NCBI RefSeq assembly: GCF_014905175.1 | Contig: NC_057788.1 | Location: 13,107,404-13,171,403 of the forward strand | Source: Aphidius gifuensis | Lineage: Eukaryota; Arthropoda; Insecta; Hymenoptera; Braconidae | Direction of reading: 5' to 3' | Length of the DNA stretch: 64,000 nucleotides | Part shown: positions 33,965-45,887 of the stretch, one piece after another | Layout of the letters: every line of letters begins with the position of its first letter | Numbering within the stretch: the first letter of the stretch is position 1 | Notes under the pieces: generated by a model | The model's input: only the letters and a program-made list of their open reading frames with translations | What the model was told of the DNA's origin: nothing | The model's database searches: none | Program-made: the position numbers and the translations under genes

Positions 33965-36546
33965 TGCACTCTTTGTTGGAATTTTTTTCTAACACAGTTC
34001 GTTTCTGTATGATCATCGCCTTTGCAAAAATCGCAACCTCGAATTGAACCGTCTTTTCTATTATCCGCATATTTATTACCAATCATGTTACCATTATTAT
34101 TACCCATATTATTACCATTATAACCATTCATATAATTATTGTTGTAGCCATTTTTATTATCATTATAATAGCTACTATTATTACCATTATTGTAACCATT
34201 ATTATAACCATTGTAGTTTGGCCGTCGTCGCTGATTGCAATCTTTTGCTTGGTGACCAATTATATTACATAATTGGCAAGTTGGGCGTTGATTCCACATT
34301 GGTGTTGGTTTTTCATTGAATCTTACTTGCGGACGCTTTTGATTTTCTCGTTGCATTCCGCAATTTCTTGCAGCATGCCCCCTTATTCCGCATAATTGGC
34401 ATGTTGGTGATGCGTAGTTTTGTTGTGGTCTGACATAATTTCCAATCTTATAGCAGGTTTTTGCGTCATGACCTTTAATGTCGCAAATCTGTCATACTTT
34501 GTCATTTCCTAGTTTTGATGCGATTGTTGGGCAATTTTTCGCTATGTGTTCCGTACTGTCACATAATTGGCATTTTTGTTGGTTCTTATTTTTTCAACAA
34601 TCTTGTACTAAATGATTTTTACCTTTACATTTTGTGCATTGTTTCAAAGTGATAAACTCTTGAGTACATTCGCTTGCAAAATGTCCCTTTTGTCTACATT
34701 TGAAGCATACTTTCATTTCTTTAAATGTCGTGGGCTTTTTGTCCTCTGACATTTGAGTCTTAGCTAATTTACATTGCGGTGCTACGTGGTCTTTTTCTTG
34801 ACATAATTGGCAAAAGTTAACTTCGAAAGTTCTTTTCTTAGTTTCTTCTCTGCCTAACGTTGCCCTTCTGGCTAATTCTTCCTCTCTCTCTGCTGCTTGT
34901 TGTATAATCTTTTCATAATCTTCAGACCAGTTTATGTAATCACCAAGTTCAGGCTTGATTCCCGACCTTAGTACGTCTTTTGCTAGTTCTTTCATTTCAT
35001 TTTTGATTTGTTTTGGTCTTTTCTTCTTTGGCATTTTCTGCGGGTGTATGCATTTCTTTAATAAAATTTGTGCATTCTAGAATTCTTTTGACGAAGTTTC
35101 TTATGGGTTCATTATTTTTCTGAATGAGTTTGAAAGCTTCACCGATTAACACTTTTTCGTTTTTGGTTTTGCTTATCAATTCCCTGAGTGACTTCATCAA
35201 ATCCTTAATGCTTTCAAATTTCTTTTTAGTCATATCATCACGTACTTCTCTACTTACTTTGGTGCGTACTATCATTTTAACCAAATTCTTTTCTAGGTCC
35301 TTACCCACATAGTCTCGACTTTCCTCACATTCTATTCTGAATCTTGTGAGTTCTCGCGATTTATCTGTATAATTGGAAATACTTTTACATAATTTGTTCA
35401 TAAGAGTCATGAGATGTGTTGTTTCTTGGATCTCTGCTAATCTTTTTGCTGTTGCGTCCGCCATTGTGTTATTTATTGGAATTCTTTGTTCGGGTTCGAT
35501 ATTAAGATTATCTGTATTTTTATTATCGTTGTTCTTATTCCCCTTATTTAAATGATTTGTTGCAACTGGACTTGTTCTTAATTCTTTTTCTTTTTTCTTT
35601 GTATTTTCAAGATCAATTCCAGCTATCAGATTTTGTGCTTGTATAACTTGTTGAGCAAACTCGTCTTCCCAATATTGTTCTTCCAAGTTTTCTATCGATA
35701 TTTCTTGTTCTTGTTCAATTGATGCTTCACTCTTGCGGTCTCTGCTGCTGCTGTCTGGCAAAGTGGTATTTCTTGCAATATAATTACTGTAGCTGTCGTT
35801 ATAATTATCGTCGTCGTTGGTTATAATTGAATCGTTATTTTGATGTATATTTATTGTGGGCGAATTAAAATGAACTTTTATTGGGGTGTTAATTATAATT
35901 TTGCTTAATTCTGGTTCATGCGTTTCAGTTACGTTTTCTAACGACAATGGTCTTTTTTTTAAATTTCTTTGTCAATTTGATTTTTGATTTCTTGACTTTG
36001 TTTACTACTAAAAAACGATTTAGTTAATGAACTAAAACTTTGCCAACTCGAATTGGTCTTAACGTTCTCGCCGAAAACTTTAATTTCTTGACTTTTTTCA
36101 AATTTTTCTTTTGCGAGACGGTCGACCTCGAATTTTTGGCTCCAAAAATCGTTTAAATCTTTGTTTTTGCGTTCAAAATCGGATTTCTCTGATTCTAGAA
36201 GCTCTACTTCAATTTTCTGTTTAAATTCGGAAATTTCTTTATTTTTCCTTTCTTCTTCAAGCTCGAATCTTAATTTTTCTGATTCTTCTTGATAATATCT
36301 TGTCTCGAAATTCGGATTACCTGGATTTAATGGTGTATTCAAGTTTATTAAATTGAAACTTTTATTTACCCCGCTTTTGAATTGATTTTTCCGTAATACC
36401 AAATTTTTTAAGCTATTTCTCTTTTAAATTGATCGGGCTTCTACCCCTAACAGTTTTTTCCTGTCTGGGCCGTAATACAAATCCCCTCTTTGTCTACGAT
36501 TATATCTTTTTACGGGCTGACTTATTTCCGTGTTTTCACTCGACAT
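33940..36546 (-). pseudogene. gag: Gag of gypsy element, copy 1, fragmented
   Basis: ATG at 36546 (MSSENTEISQPVKRYNRRQR). The N-terminal region contains RGDLYYGPDRK, as in copy 2, then a Glu/Lys coiled coil (36300-36000). The capsid-like part begins MADATAKRLAEIQETTHLMT. The C-terminal region has eight CCHC knuckle positions, including CQLCQEKDHVAPQC, CFKCRQKGHFASEC, CTKCKGKNHLVQDC and CDFCKGDDHTETNC. An Asn/Tyr/Gly stretch lies before the last one. Breaks: TAA at 36424-36426, a frame change near 35950 and another near 35010, TGA near 34592, and a stop replacing a knuckle Cys near 34490. It forms the particle and packages RNA in intact relatives. Confidence 0.85.
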
Positions 36547-36784
36547 TAGAGATTATTACAATTTTTATTCTATGCCAATATTTATGTGACTAAATAAGGG
36601 CCACCATCCATTAAATCCGATAAAGGGAATTTCGGAATTTAGGAAATAAAAATTAACTTAAATTATTATCTATATATTAGCGTCATCCACTAAAAATAAA
36701 ATTTGTAAAATTCAAAAAGGGTTAACAAAAATTTTATTATTTATATTCGACTTCAAAATTTCTAAGAATATTTTAATTCTGTGT

Positions 36785-37385
36785 CAATATATGATTTGAA
36801 ATGTTCTTTAATTGTAAAAAAAAATGATTTCCATTTAGACGTAGGTTAGAATCCCAGTAGAAACAATGTTTTGTTTTTTTTTTTTTTTGTAAATAAGTAA
36901 AAATTTAAATTGTTTAAATTTTAATTAATTAGATTTAATTTTAAAATTCATAAGAATAAATATTAATTTTATATCTATAAACTATTTGAATAGTTCATTA
37001 CTTGTAAAAGCAAATGATTTTAACATAGACGTGGGTTCGAATCCCAGTAAAAGCAATGTTTTTTTTTTTTTTTTTTTGTAAATAGGTAAAAATTTAAATT
37101 GTTTAAATTTTAATTAATTAAATTTTATTTTAAAATTTATAAGAATAATATTAATTTTATATTCATAAACTATTTGAATAGTTCGTTACTTGTAAAAGCA
37201 AATGATTTTAACATAGACGCGGGTTCAAATCCGCTTAAAAGCAATGTTTTTTTTTTTTTTTTTTGTAAATGAGTAAAAATTTAAATTCTTTAAATTTTAA
37301 TTAATTAAATTTTATTTTAAAATTTATAAGAATAATATTAATTTTATATTCATAATCTATTTGAATAGTTCATTACTTTGTTACG
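36785..37385 (+). repeat. Three roughly 180-bp tandem repeats, each with a tRNA B-box-like motif
   Basis: Each unit contains GACGTGGGTTCGAATCCCAG or a variant (36839-36862, 37029-37049, 37216-37235), followed by AAAAGCAATG and a long T-run. The motif matches the TPsiC arm/B box consensus GGTTCGAATCC. In the third unit both sides of the arm changed (GCGGGTTCAAATCCGC) and still pair. No convincing acceptor or D arm is found, so I do not call a tRNA gene. Confidence 0.6.
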
Positions 37386-38689
37386 TACCAGGTTGATTTA
37401 ATTAAATTAGTCTATAAAATAACAAAAGAAAAGAAGAATATTTAACTTGAAAAAGAATAATATAATTTATTAGGAATAATTTAATTCAATCAACCTGATA
37501 TTTAACGTTTTATTTAAAATCCTCGTATTTTGTTATTCCCTACAGGGTAACGGGTTAGGAGGGAATGTGTAAATTTTGTAGATTCTACCTTGTTGTTGTG
37601 GTTTATCCAAAAGTAATTTATAGAGAGCGTGTCAATCCGGATGGTCGCCTGATGATGTTGATAATTTTCGAATAATCCAATAGGTAACACAACTCGTAGC
37701 ACAAAAAACAACACCCCGGAAAAATTCACAGTCAATGTTAGGATTTAGGAAGGGTATATTTTGTAGGAATAATTATTTTACACAGTTATTTAATGAAATT
37801 TTTTTATGCACTGATAATATTATTTGTTTATTATTAATTTCTTTAAATGAATTAAATTTATTTTATTTTTATTTTTATCAACTAAAATGATCAATAATTT
37901 TTAATATAAATTTATGAAATTTTACTAAGTATTTAATTCAATTAGAATGATTTTAAATTTAGTTAGATGTTGGCCGAATAAAAGTTATCACGAGAGTGAC
38001 GCTTCTTAAAATCAAAAATAAAATTATTCCTATAAAATTTAATTATTAGGCAGGGATGAAAAGTGGTGCCATTTCTTGAACCAATCAGATACAATGGTTC
38101 CCATAGTAGTCAGCACATTCAAATTGTTTAAACATTTAATAAATAATAATCTAGCAACTTCAACGGATGTGGAATCTCGCCTTGCAGAGGTGACTTTGAA
38201 AACTGCTTACCCAAAATTTATGTAAAAATTATAAAAATAAATTGTTTTATAAAAAATGCAAAATATGGATTTTTATTCCGTGTGAAAATAAAAATAAATA
38301 ATTTATTATTAAAAAGAAAAATTTTATTGCTTGCTCGACATCTATTGAATTTGTTAATTTATTATTTATTATTGATTATTAATTATTATTTATACCAAGA
38401 CGTAACAACTTGTAAAAAGAATTAATTTTTAGTTACGGGTGAAAATTTGATTATATTTTATTTAAGTTCTTAGCCTACTGATCATTTGAACACAATCGAC
38501 GTCTTATTGTTTTATATTTTTGTAATTAGGTGAATATTTTAATAAGGGACATTGACCTATTGGTTATTTAACTAAAATTGGTATTTCAAAAAAAAATTCG
38601 AAGGGGCTATTAATTTTAGCGATTGTTGAAAATAAAACAATTTCATTAATTATTGTTGTGTAAGGTAGTAAATATCTAAACTTAAATAT
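37386..38689. other. Leader of copy 1 without clear features
   Basis: AT-rich. 37380-37400 (TACGTACCAGGTTGATTTAA) and 37486-37500 (CAATCAACCTGATA) form a loose inverted pair. No gene supported. Confidence 0.4.
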
Positions 38690-40015
38690 TAATTATCGAT
38701 TAATAAAACAAAATCGGTATTTTGTTAATAAAAATTGTTTAAATGTTGAATTATTAAAAAGGGGTATTGAAATATCGGTTATTTGAATAAAACTCGATAT
38801 TTTGTTAATTAAAATTGTTTTAAATGTTAAATGTATATAAAAAAAATACAAAAAATATTTAGATTATCGATTATTAAAACAGAATCGATGTCGTATTATA
38901 TTAACAACTTGTATATGTTGACTATAAAAAAGGGAATATATCGATTTCTAAAATAAACTCGGTTATTTATTGAAAGCGTATAAATGTTGAGTATTAGAAA
39001 AGGGACAATTAATATATCAATTATTAAAAAAAATCGATTGTTTATTTATTAAAACGTATAAATGTTGAATATTGGAATGGGAATAATAATATATCGATAA
39101 TTAAAAATAAACTCGATTGCTTATTTATTAATTGTGTAAATGTTAAAATCTTAAAATGGGAATAATAATATATCGATCATTTAAAATAAACTCGATTGTT
39201 TATTTATTAAATGTGTAAATGTTAAAATATTAAGATCGGAAAAATAATATATCGATTATTTAAAATAAACTCGATTGTTTATTTATTAAAAATGTTCAAA
39301 TGTTGTATATTAAAAGGGAGCGATAATTTATCGATGATTTAAAATGAACTCGATTGTTTATTTATTAAAAATGTTTGAATATTAAAATATTAAAATCGGA
39401 AAAATAATATATCGATGAAAAATAAACTCGATTGTTTATTTGATAAAAATATCTAAATGTTGAAATATTAAAGTCGAAATAATAATATATCGATTATTTG
39501 AAATAAACTCGATTTTTTATTTATTAAAAATGTTCAAATGTTGTATATTAAAAGGGAGTGATAATATATCGATGATTTAATATAAACTCGATTGTTTATT
39601 TATTAAAAATGTTTAAATCTTAAAATATTAAAATCGGAAAAATAATATATCGATGAAAAATAAACTCGATCGTTTATTTATTAAAAATATTTAAATGTTG
39701 AAATATTAAAGTCGAAATAATAATATATCGATTATTTAAAATAAACTCGATTGTTTATTTATTAAAAATGTTTAAATGTTAAAATATTAAAATCGGAATA
39801 ATGATATATCGATGATTTAAAATGAACCCGATTGTTTATTGATTAAAAGTGTGTAAATGTTAAAATATTAAAATTGAAATAATAATATACCGATGATTTA
39901 AAATAACCTCAATTGTTTATTTATTAAAAATGTTTAAATGTTAAAATATTAAAATCGAAATAATAATATATCGATTATTTAAAATAAACTCGATTGTTTA
40001 TTTATTTAAAATGTT
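38690..40015. repeat. About 80-bp tandem array with TATCGAT in each unit (copy 1 leader)
   Basis: About sixteen units of the form ATATATCGATTATTTAAAAT + AAACTCGATTGTTTATTTAT + an A/T-rich remainder, spaced close to 79 bp. The same family returns at 63600-64000 beyond gag of copy 2, linking both to the leader of this element. Confidence 0.85.
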
Positions 40016-41570
40016 TAAATTGGGACTTCCGAGGGATCTACTAAATAGGGTTGGAGGGGGAGGGGAGAACTTAATTGATATGTCCCTATATTTATCGTAT
40101 TTTTATATTTACTGATTTTTCTTTGATATTGACATATTTTTTTCTACATTTTCCTTCATATTCACTGATATTTTTCCATATACCGGGTGTCCCATTTTAA
40201 TTTATCAATGGATTTTTCCCGAAAAATCAAGCTTAAATTGTAAAATGTTTTAAGTAAAAGTTGAAGGGTTTGAAGGGGGAAGAAAAAAAAAAAAAAAAAA
40301 ATTCAAAAAATCCAAAATGGCGGAGTTTCCAGTATAAACATAGTTTTTTTTAATGGATACTGCATTTTTTAATTAAAGCCATATTTTTTCAGGAAAATCC
40401 ATAAACAGAGGACCGAATCGGCCGAAAAAAAAGTGATTTTATCGAAAAATTTTTCAAATAAAAAGTGTTAGTTTCGACGTTTTCGAAAACGTTTTGGTGC
40501 AAAAAAAAAATCCAGTATCCATTTAAAAAAACTATGATTATATCGGAAACTCCGCCATTTTAATTTTTCAAATTTTTTTTTTTTCTTTTTCTTCGTCCCC
40601 ATCCAAACTCTACAACTTTTACTTAAAACATTTTACAATTTAAGCTTTATTTTTCGAAGAAAATCCATTAATAAATTAAAATGGGACACTCGGTATATCG
40701 TATTTTTCTTTATTTTCAGTGATTTTTCTTTCATATTTACTGATAATTTCCATATTTATCGTATTTTTCTTTATATTCAGTGAGTTTTTCTTCATATTTG
40801 ATCATTTTCCCATATTTATCTTATTTTTCTTTGTAGTGAGTAAGTTTTCATTGATATTTACTAACATTTCTCTGATATTTTCCCATAATTATCGGAGTTG
40901 TCTTTATATTCAGCGCTTTTTTTCAGATTTCCTGATATTTTTCTGTATTTATCGGTGTTTCTTTATATTCAGCGACTTTTTCTTCATATTTACTGATATT
41001 TTTCCATATATATCGTATTTTTTTTTATATTCAGTTATTTTTTTTCTTCATAATTACTGAAATTTTCCCATAATTATCGGATTTTTCTTTATATTCAGTA
41101 ATTTCCCTTTATATTCGCTGATATTTTCCTATATTTATCGTTTTTTTCTTTATATTTACTGATTTTTCTTCGATATTTTCCTATTTTTTCTACATTTTTT
41201 TTACATTTACTGATATTTTCTTATATGTATCGTATTTTTGTTCATATTCAGTGATTTTTCCTTCATATTTACTGACAATTTCCTGACATTTTCTCATAAT
41301 TATAAGAGTTTTCTTTATAGTTAGTGCTTTCTTCTTAATATTTACTGCTATTTTTCCATATTTATCGTATTTTTCTTTATATTCAGTAATTTTTCCTCCA
41401 TATTCACTGATATTTTCCCATATTTATCTTTTTTTTTCTTTATATTCAGTAATTTTTCCTTCATATTCACTGATATTTTCCCAAATTTATCTTTTTTTTT
41501 CTTTATATTTAGTGATTTTTCTATATTTTCCTTCATATTTAATGATGTTCCCTATATTTATCGTATTTAG
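40016..41570. repeat. TTTATCGTATTTTTCTTTATATTCAG minisatellite, interrupted by a MITE
   Basis: Degenerate 50-60 bp units (CATATTTATCGTATTTTTC, TTTATATTCAGTGATTTTTC, TTCATATTTACTGATATTTT) occupy 40090-40180 and 40700-41560. The ORFs at 40719-41060 and 41348-41536 merely translate it. Confidence 0.8.
40183..40693. mobile_element. Fold-back MITE, 511 bp, TA target duplication (mariner-like)
   Basis: Left end CCGGGTGTCCCATTTTAATT and right end, reverse-complemented, CCGAGTGTCCCATTTTAATT. Each arm extends well over 80 bp (through AAAATGTTTTAAGTAAAAGT), with inner blocks also inverted. TA flanks both ends. No coding capacity. Confidence 0.85.
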
Positions 41571-43671
41571 ATTAAGGGACTTAGAAAATTTTCAGGGGAG
41601 GGGTCTACCATGATTGGGGGGGGGGGATGAATAGCGAAAACAATAGGAAATTAAAATTCCCTTAAAATAAAAAATACAGTCATCTATAAAATTGAAAATT
41701 ATACATTTTTATTTAAATAATTTTTTTCTATGATAATTAGTTAATGAGATAAAAAATAAAAACGAAATTTTTTTTTTTTTTAAAAATACTTTTTGTAAAC
41801 ATATAACTCGTGATAACTTCTTTTAAAATTAATAAATTGACCTGAAAATTTGACTGTAGCTTTATTATAGACTAGCGATGGCAATTGTAACATTAAAAAA
41901 TTTATTTATTAATATTGTTTTATTTTTTATTATATGATTGTTTAATGTCGATGAAAAATTCAATTTGTCAAACTTTGAATGAAAAAAGAAACGGAAAAAT
42001 TAAAAAACTGAGTAACTTGTCAGCGGCAATATTGTTATGCAGTATATCAAAAAGTTTTATACAAATTTTTAAATATTTTCATTAATTATTTATCGAGTTG
42101 TTAATTTAATAACAAATTCAGAACCATCGTTAAGGCTATACATGGCGATTGAACGCCCTTTCCCTCGTGAACGCCTTGTAACGATTCTAGTTGCCTTAAA
42201 GGCTGAGCCACATAGGTGATGGTACGACCCTTCAACTAGCGACACCATCAACATCAAGTCACATTAGAGTAGGGCAAATCCCCCTTTTTTTCGGTATTGG
42301 AAATCCAGTAAAATAATTAAGAGGAAATTCTTTCTCTCTTGTCTTTGAGACGTCAGACTGACTGGACCTTTGTTTTAACTAGTCGTCTGGCGATGGTGAG
42401 TTTTAGGTTATTTTCCTGCATGTTGGACATGGTGGATCAACTGCCATGTGCTACCTTTCGTTTAACTTTGATTTTTATGATCAACTCAAGGCGGATCCTC
42501 GAGTTGATTATGATACTTTTGATACATCCGTTTATTAGATTCAGCTCCTTAATTAATTTATAATTAATAGTTTGTTGGACGCGGTCCTTTTAGATTAGGA
42601 TTTTTGAGATATTATTGGATTAGTTATTTTGTATTTTGAGTTACGTTGGTATTTGAGTTACGTTGAATAAATTGTGTCTTTTGTTATTATTTTACACAAT
42701 AATAAAAGAATTACAAAGAACAAACTTTGAAAATTTGGCAATTCATGATGAGTATAAAACGTCAATTATATATCTTAACCTTTCTTGATTCACGAACCTT
42801 CCTTGGCAACAGAAAACATTAAAAAAAAAAACAAAGAAAAAAGAGATATTTATTCAAAAAGAAACAATAAAAAATTGAACGATCAAATTAAAATTTATTT
42901 GAAAAAAATTATAATGGAACACCCGAGCAAAAATTAACAGTAGTAACATATTTCTTCTTCCTCATGATTACCGATGACAATGTTATTTTTACAATCAAAA
43001 AAGTTTTAAATTTTTTTCGACTTACTTACATTCAGGTCTATTTGGAAATATGAGCATAATAAATGTTTTTTCCTTGATGTTCAGGATTCAGGATAATATA
43101 AAATTGAAAATATTTACTGATGTACTAAGGGTGTTTCAAAAAAGCTAAATACTTTGGTTTATTAGAAAATATGATTGCTGTTGATAAGATAAGTAGAATA
43201 TTTCTCGATTCATAAAATTATATTGAGAAATTAAACGTAGGCAACATCATTCCCTTATTTATTTTTTTTCATAGCTTTTCATTTATTTAAATAAATCGAA
43301 TGAATTAATTTTTTTTCAATTCATCATTTGATTTGAATGAATTGAATAAATAAGCTACATCCATTCATTAGCCATTTGTCAATAGCTTCTTATTTGTTTA
43401 AAATAGTTTCCAAATAATGAAATTCTTCTGTAATAACAATTTTCTCGAATATACTCATAAAGTGATGTAATATAAACAATAACCTTTTATTAATCAGTAT
43501 ATATTCTCATCGAAAATAAAATAAAATAATTGAAATCACCCGCGCAAACGGTGATTGGCTCTGGTAAGCTTCGCCTTTTTTGGTTAAAAATCATTTTTCA
43601 CAAGTAAAAAATCCGGTTAAAAATGCTAGAAAAATAAAACAACAATAAATGTGTGAAGTGAAGTTGAACCA
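41571..43671. other. Mostly featureless; two promoter-like patches
   Basis: C/G-run near 41615-41627. A GC-richer strip 42130-42480 (GAACGCCCTTTCCCTCGTGA) followed by a donor-like GATGGTGAGTTTT could be an untranslated exon or an unrelated LTR. 43545-43575 contains GGTGATTGGCTCTGG, an inverted CCAAT box, about 110 bp before the candidate start at 43672. No supported gene. Confidence 0.35.
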
Positions 43672-43800
43672 ATGTGGCGTAGATTTATTGAAGAATTAAA
43701 TCCATTAGAAGTTAACTTAGTAACAGCATATGCTGAACGTAAACCATCATTTGCAAGAAGAGTGGTGTACATTCATTGCCATGTCTTTCATTAACAATTG
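43672..43800 (+). other. Candidate first coding exon
   Basis: ATG at 43672 reads MWRRFIEELNPLEVNLVTAY AERKPSFARR, protein-like and preceded by a CCAAT-containing patch. The frame ends about 40 codons on. It could be the first exon of the RING gene at 45403, with the Helitron-like element in the intron, but the splice phase does not fit with the donors I can see. Not recognised. Confidence 0.3.
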
Positions 43801-43831
43801 TAATTGACGTAAAAGTATATATAAAAAAAGA

Positions 43832-45358
43832 TCTGGTAACGTTTGTTGCGGCCTGTGGCCCGCGTTACCCGTTGAAAATTAGAAATTTTTAAAACTCCGG
43901 CTAGGGCCATGGGTGTCTTAATTCCTCAGATATAATAAAATTATGGTTTTTTAATGATTTTATGGTTTATTAAAAATGAAATTATTCGAAAAAAAATTAA
44001 ATATTTGATATTTTTTTTTTCTATTTAAAAATTTTTTTTTTTTCCCAAAAACTGTTGATGATGGAAGAAAAAACCCACGATGTGGGCAACAGTACCGTTT
44101 CAACTTTTGGGATAATAAAGGTATGAACATTATATCAGGCTCAATCAAAAGTTTTTAAAAATCTCTGTTGTCGAAAATGAGGGTTTTTTTTCGGCCTTGA
44201 ATAGTTTCTGAGAAAAAAAACTAAATATTTGATTTTCTTCTTCTATTTTAAAGCTTTTTTTCTTTTTCTGAAAAACTATTGAAGATGGGGGAAAAAACCC
44301 ACAATGCGGGTGATAGAGTTTTTCAAGACGCAAATTTCGAGCCTTTTACGATGTCTCTATCTACATTGGGTTATTCATTGCCAATTTTCCAAAATTATTA
44401 AAAAACTTGATTTAAATTGCTTTAACTTCTAGAATAATGGAGATAAAGAAAATTTTATTAGTTTCATCTAAATTTAATCATTTTTATTGATATGATCGAA
44501 AGCTCTTGAAAAGCTCTGTTCTGGAGTATTTGGAAATCTTTCGGCCTCAAATAGTTTTTGAAAAAATAATTGAATATACGATTTTTTTTTTTCTATTATA
44601 AAGTTTTTTTGTTTTTCCTTAAAAATTATCGAAAATAACGGAAAAACCTGCAATGCGGGCTATAGAGTTTTCGAATACGCATTGTTTAAGCCTACAGATA
44701 TTACTGGTCATGAGACTGATTCAAATAAACAGCAGTCACTGGTACACTTAAAAAAAGTCATGATGCTGACCAAATAAAGCCATACCACTTATCCCCACAA
44801 TTGGTGAATGATATTAATGAAAATCTATTGACACTTGAAATACAGTTAATACATGTTCAATGGAAGTAGATCAGAATGATGATGGTGATTGTGGCAACCA
44901 ACTGGTGTTGTATCATGGTCACCCCACAAGAAAATTGGAATCCATAGACTGGCTGTAATATTGATAAAAGACCATTAGAAACAATGTCTCTCGAAAATTT
45001 TCAAAAAGTATGATGGAAGAGAATCGTGAAAAATTGAAACAAAATTCGGCATTTCAAGAAAGTAATAACAACGTTCATCATTGTTCATTGTAAATTGGCA
45101 ACCGTAACCGTAACCAGCCCCAACGAGTTGGTATTAAAGTTTGAAAAAAAACTTACCATCTTACAAAAGAAAATATTTCATATTTGTATATATGTACTAT
45201 TTTTATTATGTATTTGTATATATGAGAATAAATATAAGTGTATTTGATGTTTTGTGATTAGTTTCTGTTGCTAAGAACAAAAATAACAATAATAAAAAAA
45301 CAAAAAAAAAAACATCGTCATAAGTATAACCCCGGCAACACCGGGTCCGGCCGACTAG
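43832..45358 (+). mobile_element. Probable non-autonomous Helitron
   Basis: The 3' end shows a short hairpin (CCCGGCAACACCGGG, 45331-45345) followed 9 nt later by CTAG and then T, the Helitron signature (CTRR, insertion between A and T). The best 5' end is TCTGGTAACG at 43832, preceded by A. It has no Rep/helicase. The 5' end is less certain than the 3' end. Confidence 0.5.
43950..44690. repeat. Three diverged tandem units of about 240-270 bp inside the Helitron
   Basis: Each unit has a GAAAAAA..TAAATATTTGAT block, a T-run, AAAACTRTTGAWGATGG, GAAAAAACCCACRATGYGGG and a closing AGTTTTTC...ACGC. The ORFs on the minus strand here (with CPHRGFFLPSSTVF and similar) are translations of the repeat. 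Confidence 0.75.
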
Positions 45359-45402
45359 TTTATATTAAATGTGTAATATCAAATTTTTTCATTAATTTTT
45401 AG

Positions 45403-45887
45403 TTGAAAATATTTTTGAAAATGAAATTCCTGTGAGATTGAATGATCAAGCTCTGCATGAAGAGCATATTTATCAGGGATATGGAAGACGTGGTATTCAG
45501 CAAGCAGAACAGCCAGAGCAGATAGAACAGCAACAACAACCTCTTGAAAATGAAGAATTAATAATTGAAGATTTGCCCACTTTTTTTTGTTAATCATGGT
45601 GAGTACTTTACTTTATGCATATATTTGCATAATATATTATTTGTTTAACAAAATTGTTAAACTTTTCAGAAGATAGAATACTCCATGTCAATCCAAATGC
45701 ACCTGCAATGGTAGGTGATATTGGTTTGCCATATGACAGCAATGAAGGTGACGTTTGTTACATATGTACAAGTGAAGATTCCCAACCAGACAGAATACTA
45801 CCATGCGAACACGTATTCTGTCTTGGTTGTATACAAAGATGGTCATTGAGGACCAGAACATGTCCAATGTGCAGAACACAATTTTGA
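45403..45887 (+). pseudogene. RING-finger protein, C-terminal exons, with a T-run frame break
   Basis: Exon 45403-45598 (acceptor AATTTTTAG, donor CATG|GTGAGT) reads NDQALHEEHIYQGYGRRGIQ and a Gln/Glu-rich tail. Exon 45670-45887 (acceptor CTTTTCAG) ends with a C3HC4 RING: CYICTSEDSQPDRILPCEH, VFCLGCIQRWS, CPMCRTQF, stop. RING proteins usually act as ubiquitin ligases. The first exon's frame hits a stop after a run of eight T (45582-45589). A one-base difference there would make the frames agree across the splice, so it is either a true null or a homopolymer error. The 5' part of the gene is not identified. Confidence 0.6.

Larger units (their letters stand above)
23371..40015 (-). mobile_element. 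Gypsy-family element, copy 1 (defective)
   Basis: Read on the minus strand: repeat-filled leader (40015-36600), gag (36546-33940), pol (to 29375), env (29182-27585), ORF X, ORF Y, polypurine tract and a truncated 3' LTR. RT (YLDD), RNase H, HHCC and D,D-35-E integrase order (RT before integrase) mark it as Ty3/gypsy. No 5' LTR is visible. Where the leader really begins is uncertain, so the high-coordinate end is approximate. Gag, pol, env, X and Y are all damaged. Confidence 0.8.

Noticed and set aside
36839..37240. Possible tRNA genes
   Set aside because: Only a TPsiC-like arm is present; no matching acceptor or D arm, and the units are A/T-rich repeats.
40719..41536. Phe-rich and Lys-rich ORFs
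   Set aside because: Translation of the TTTATATTCAG minisatellite.
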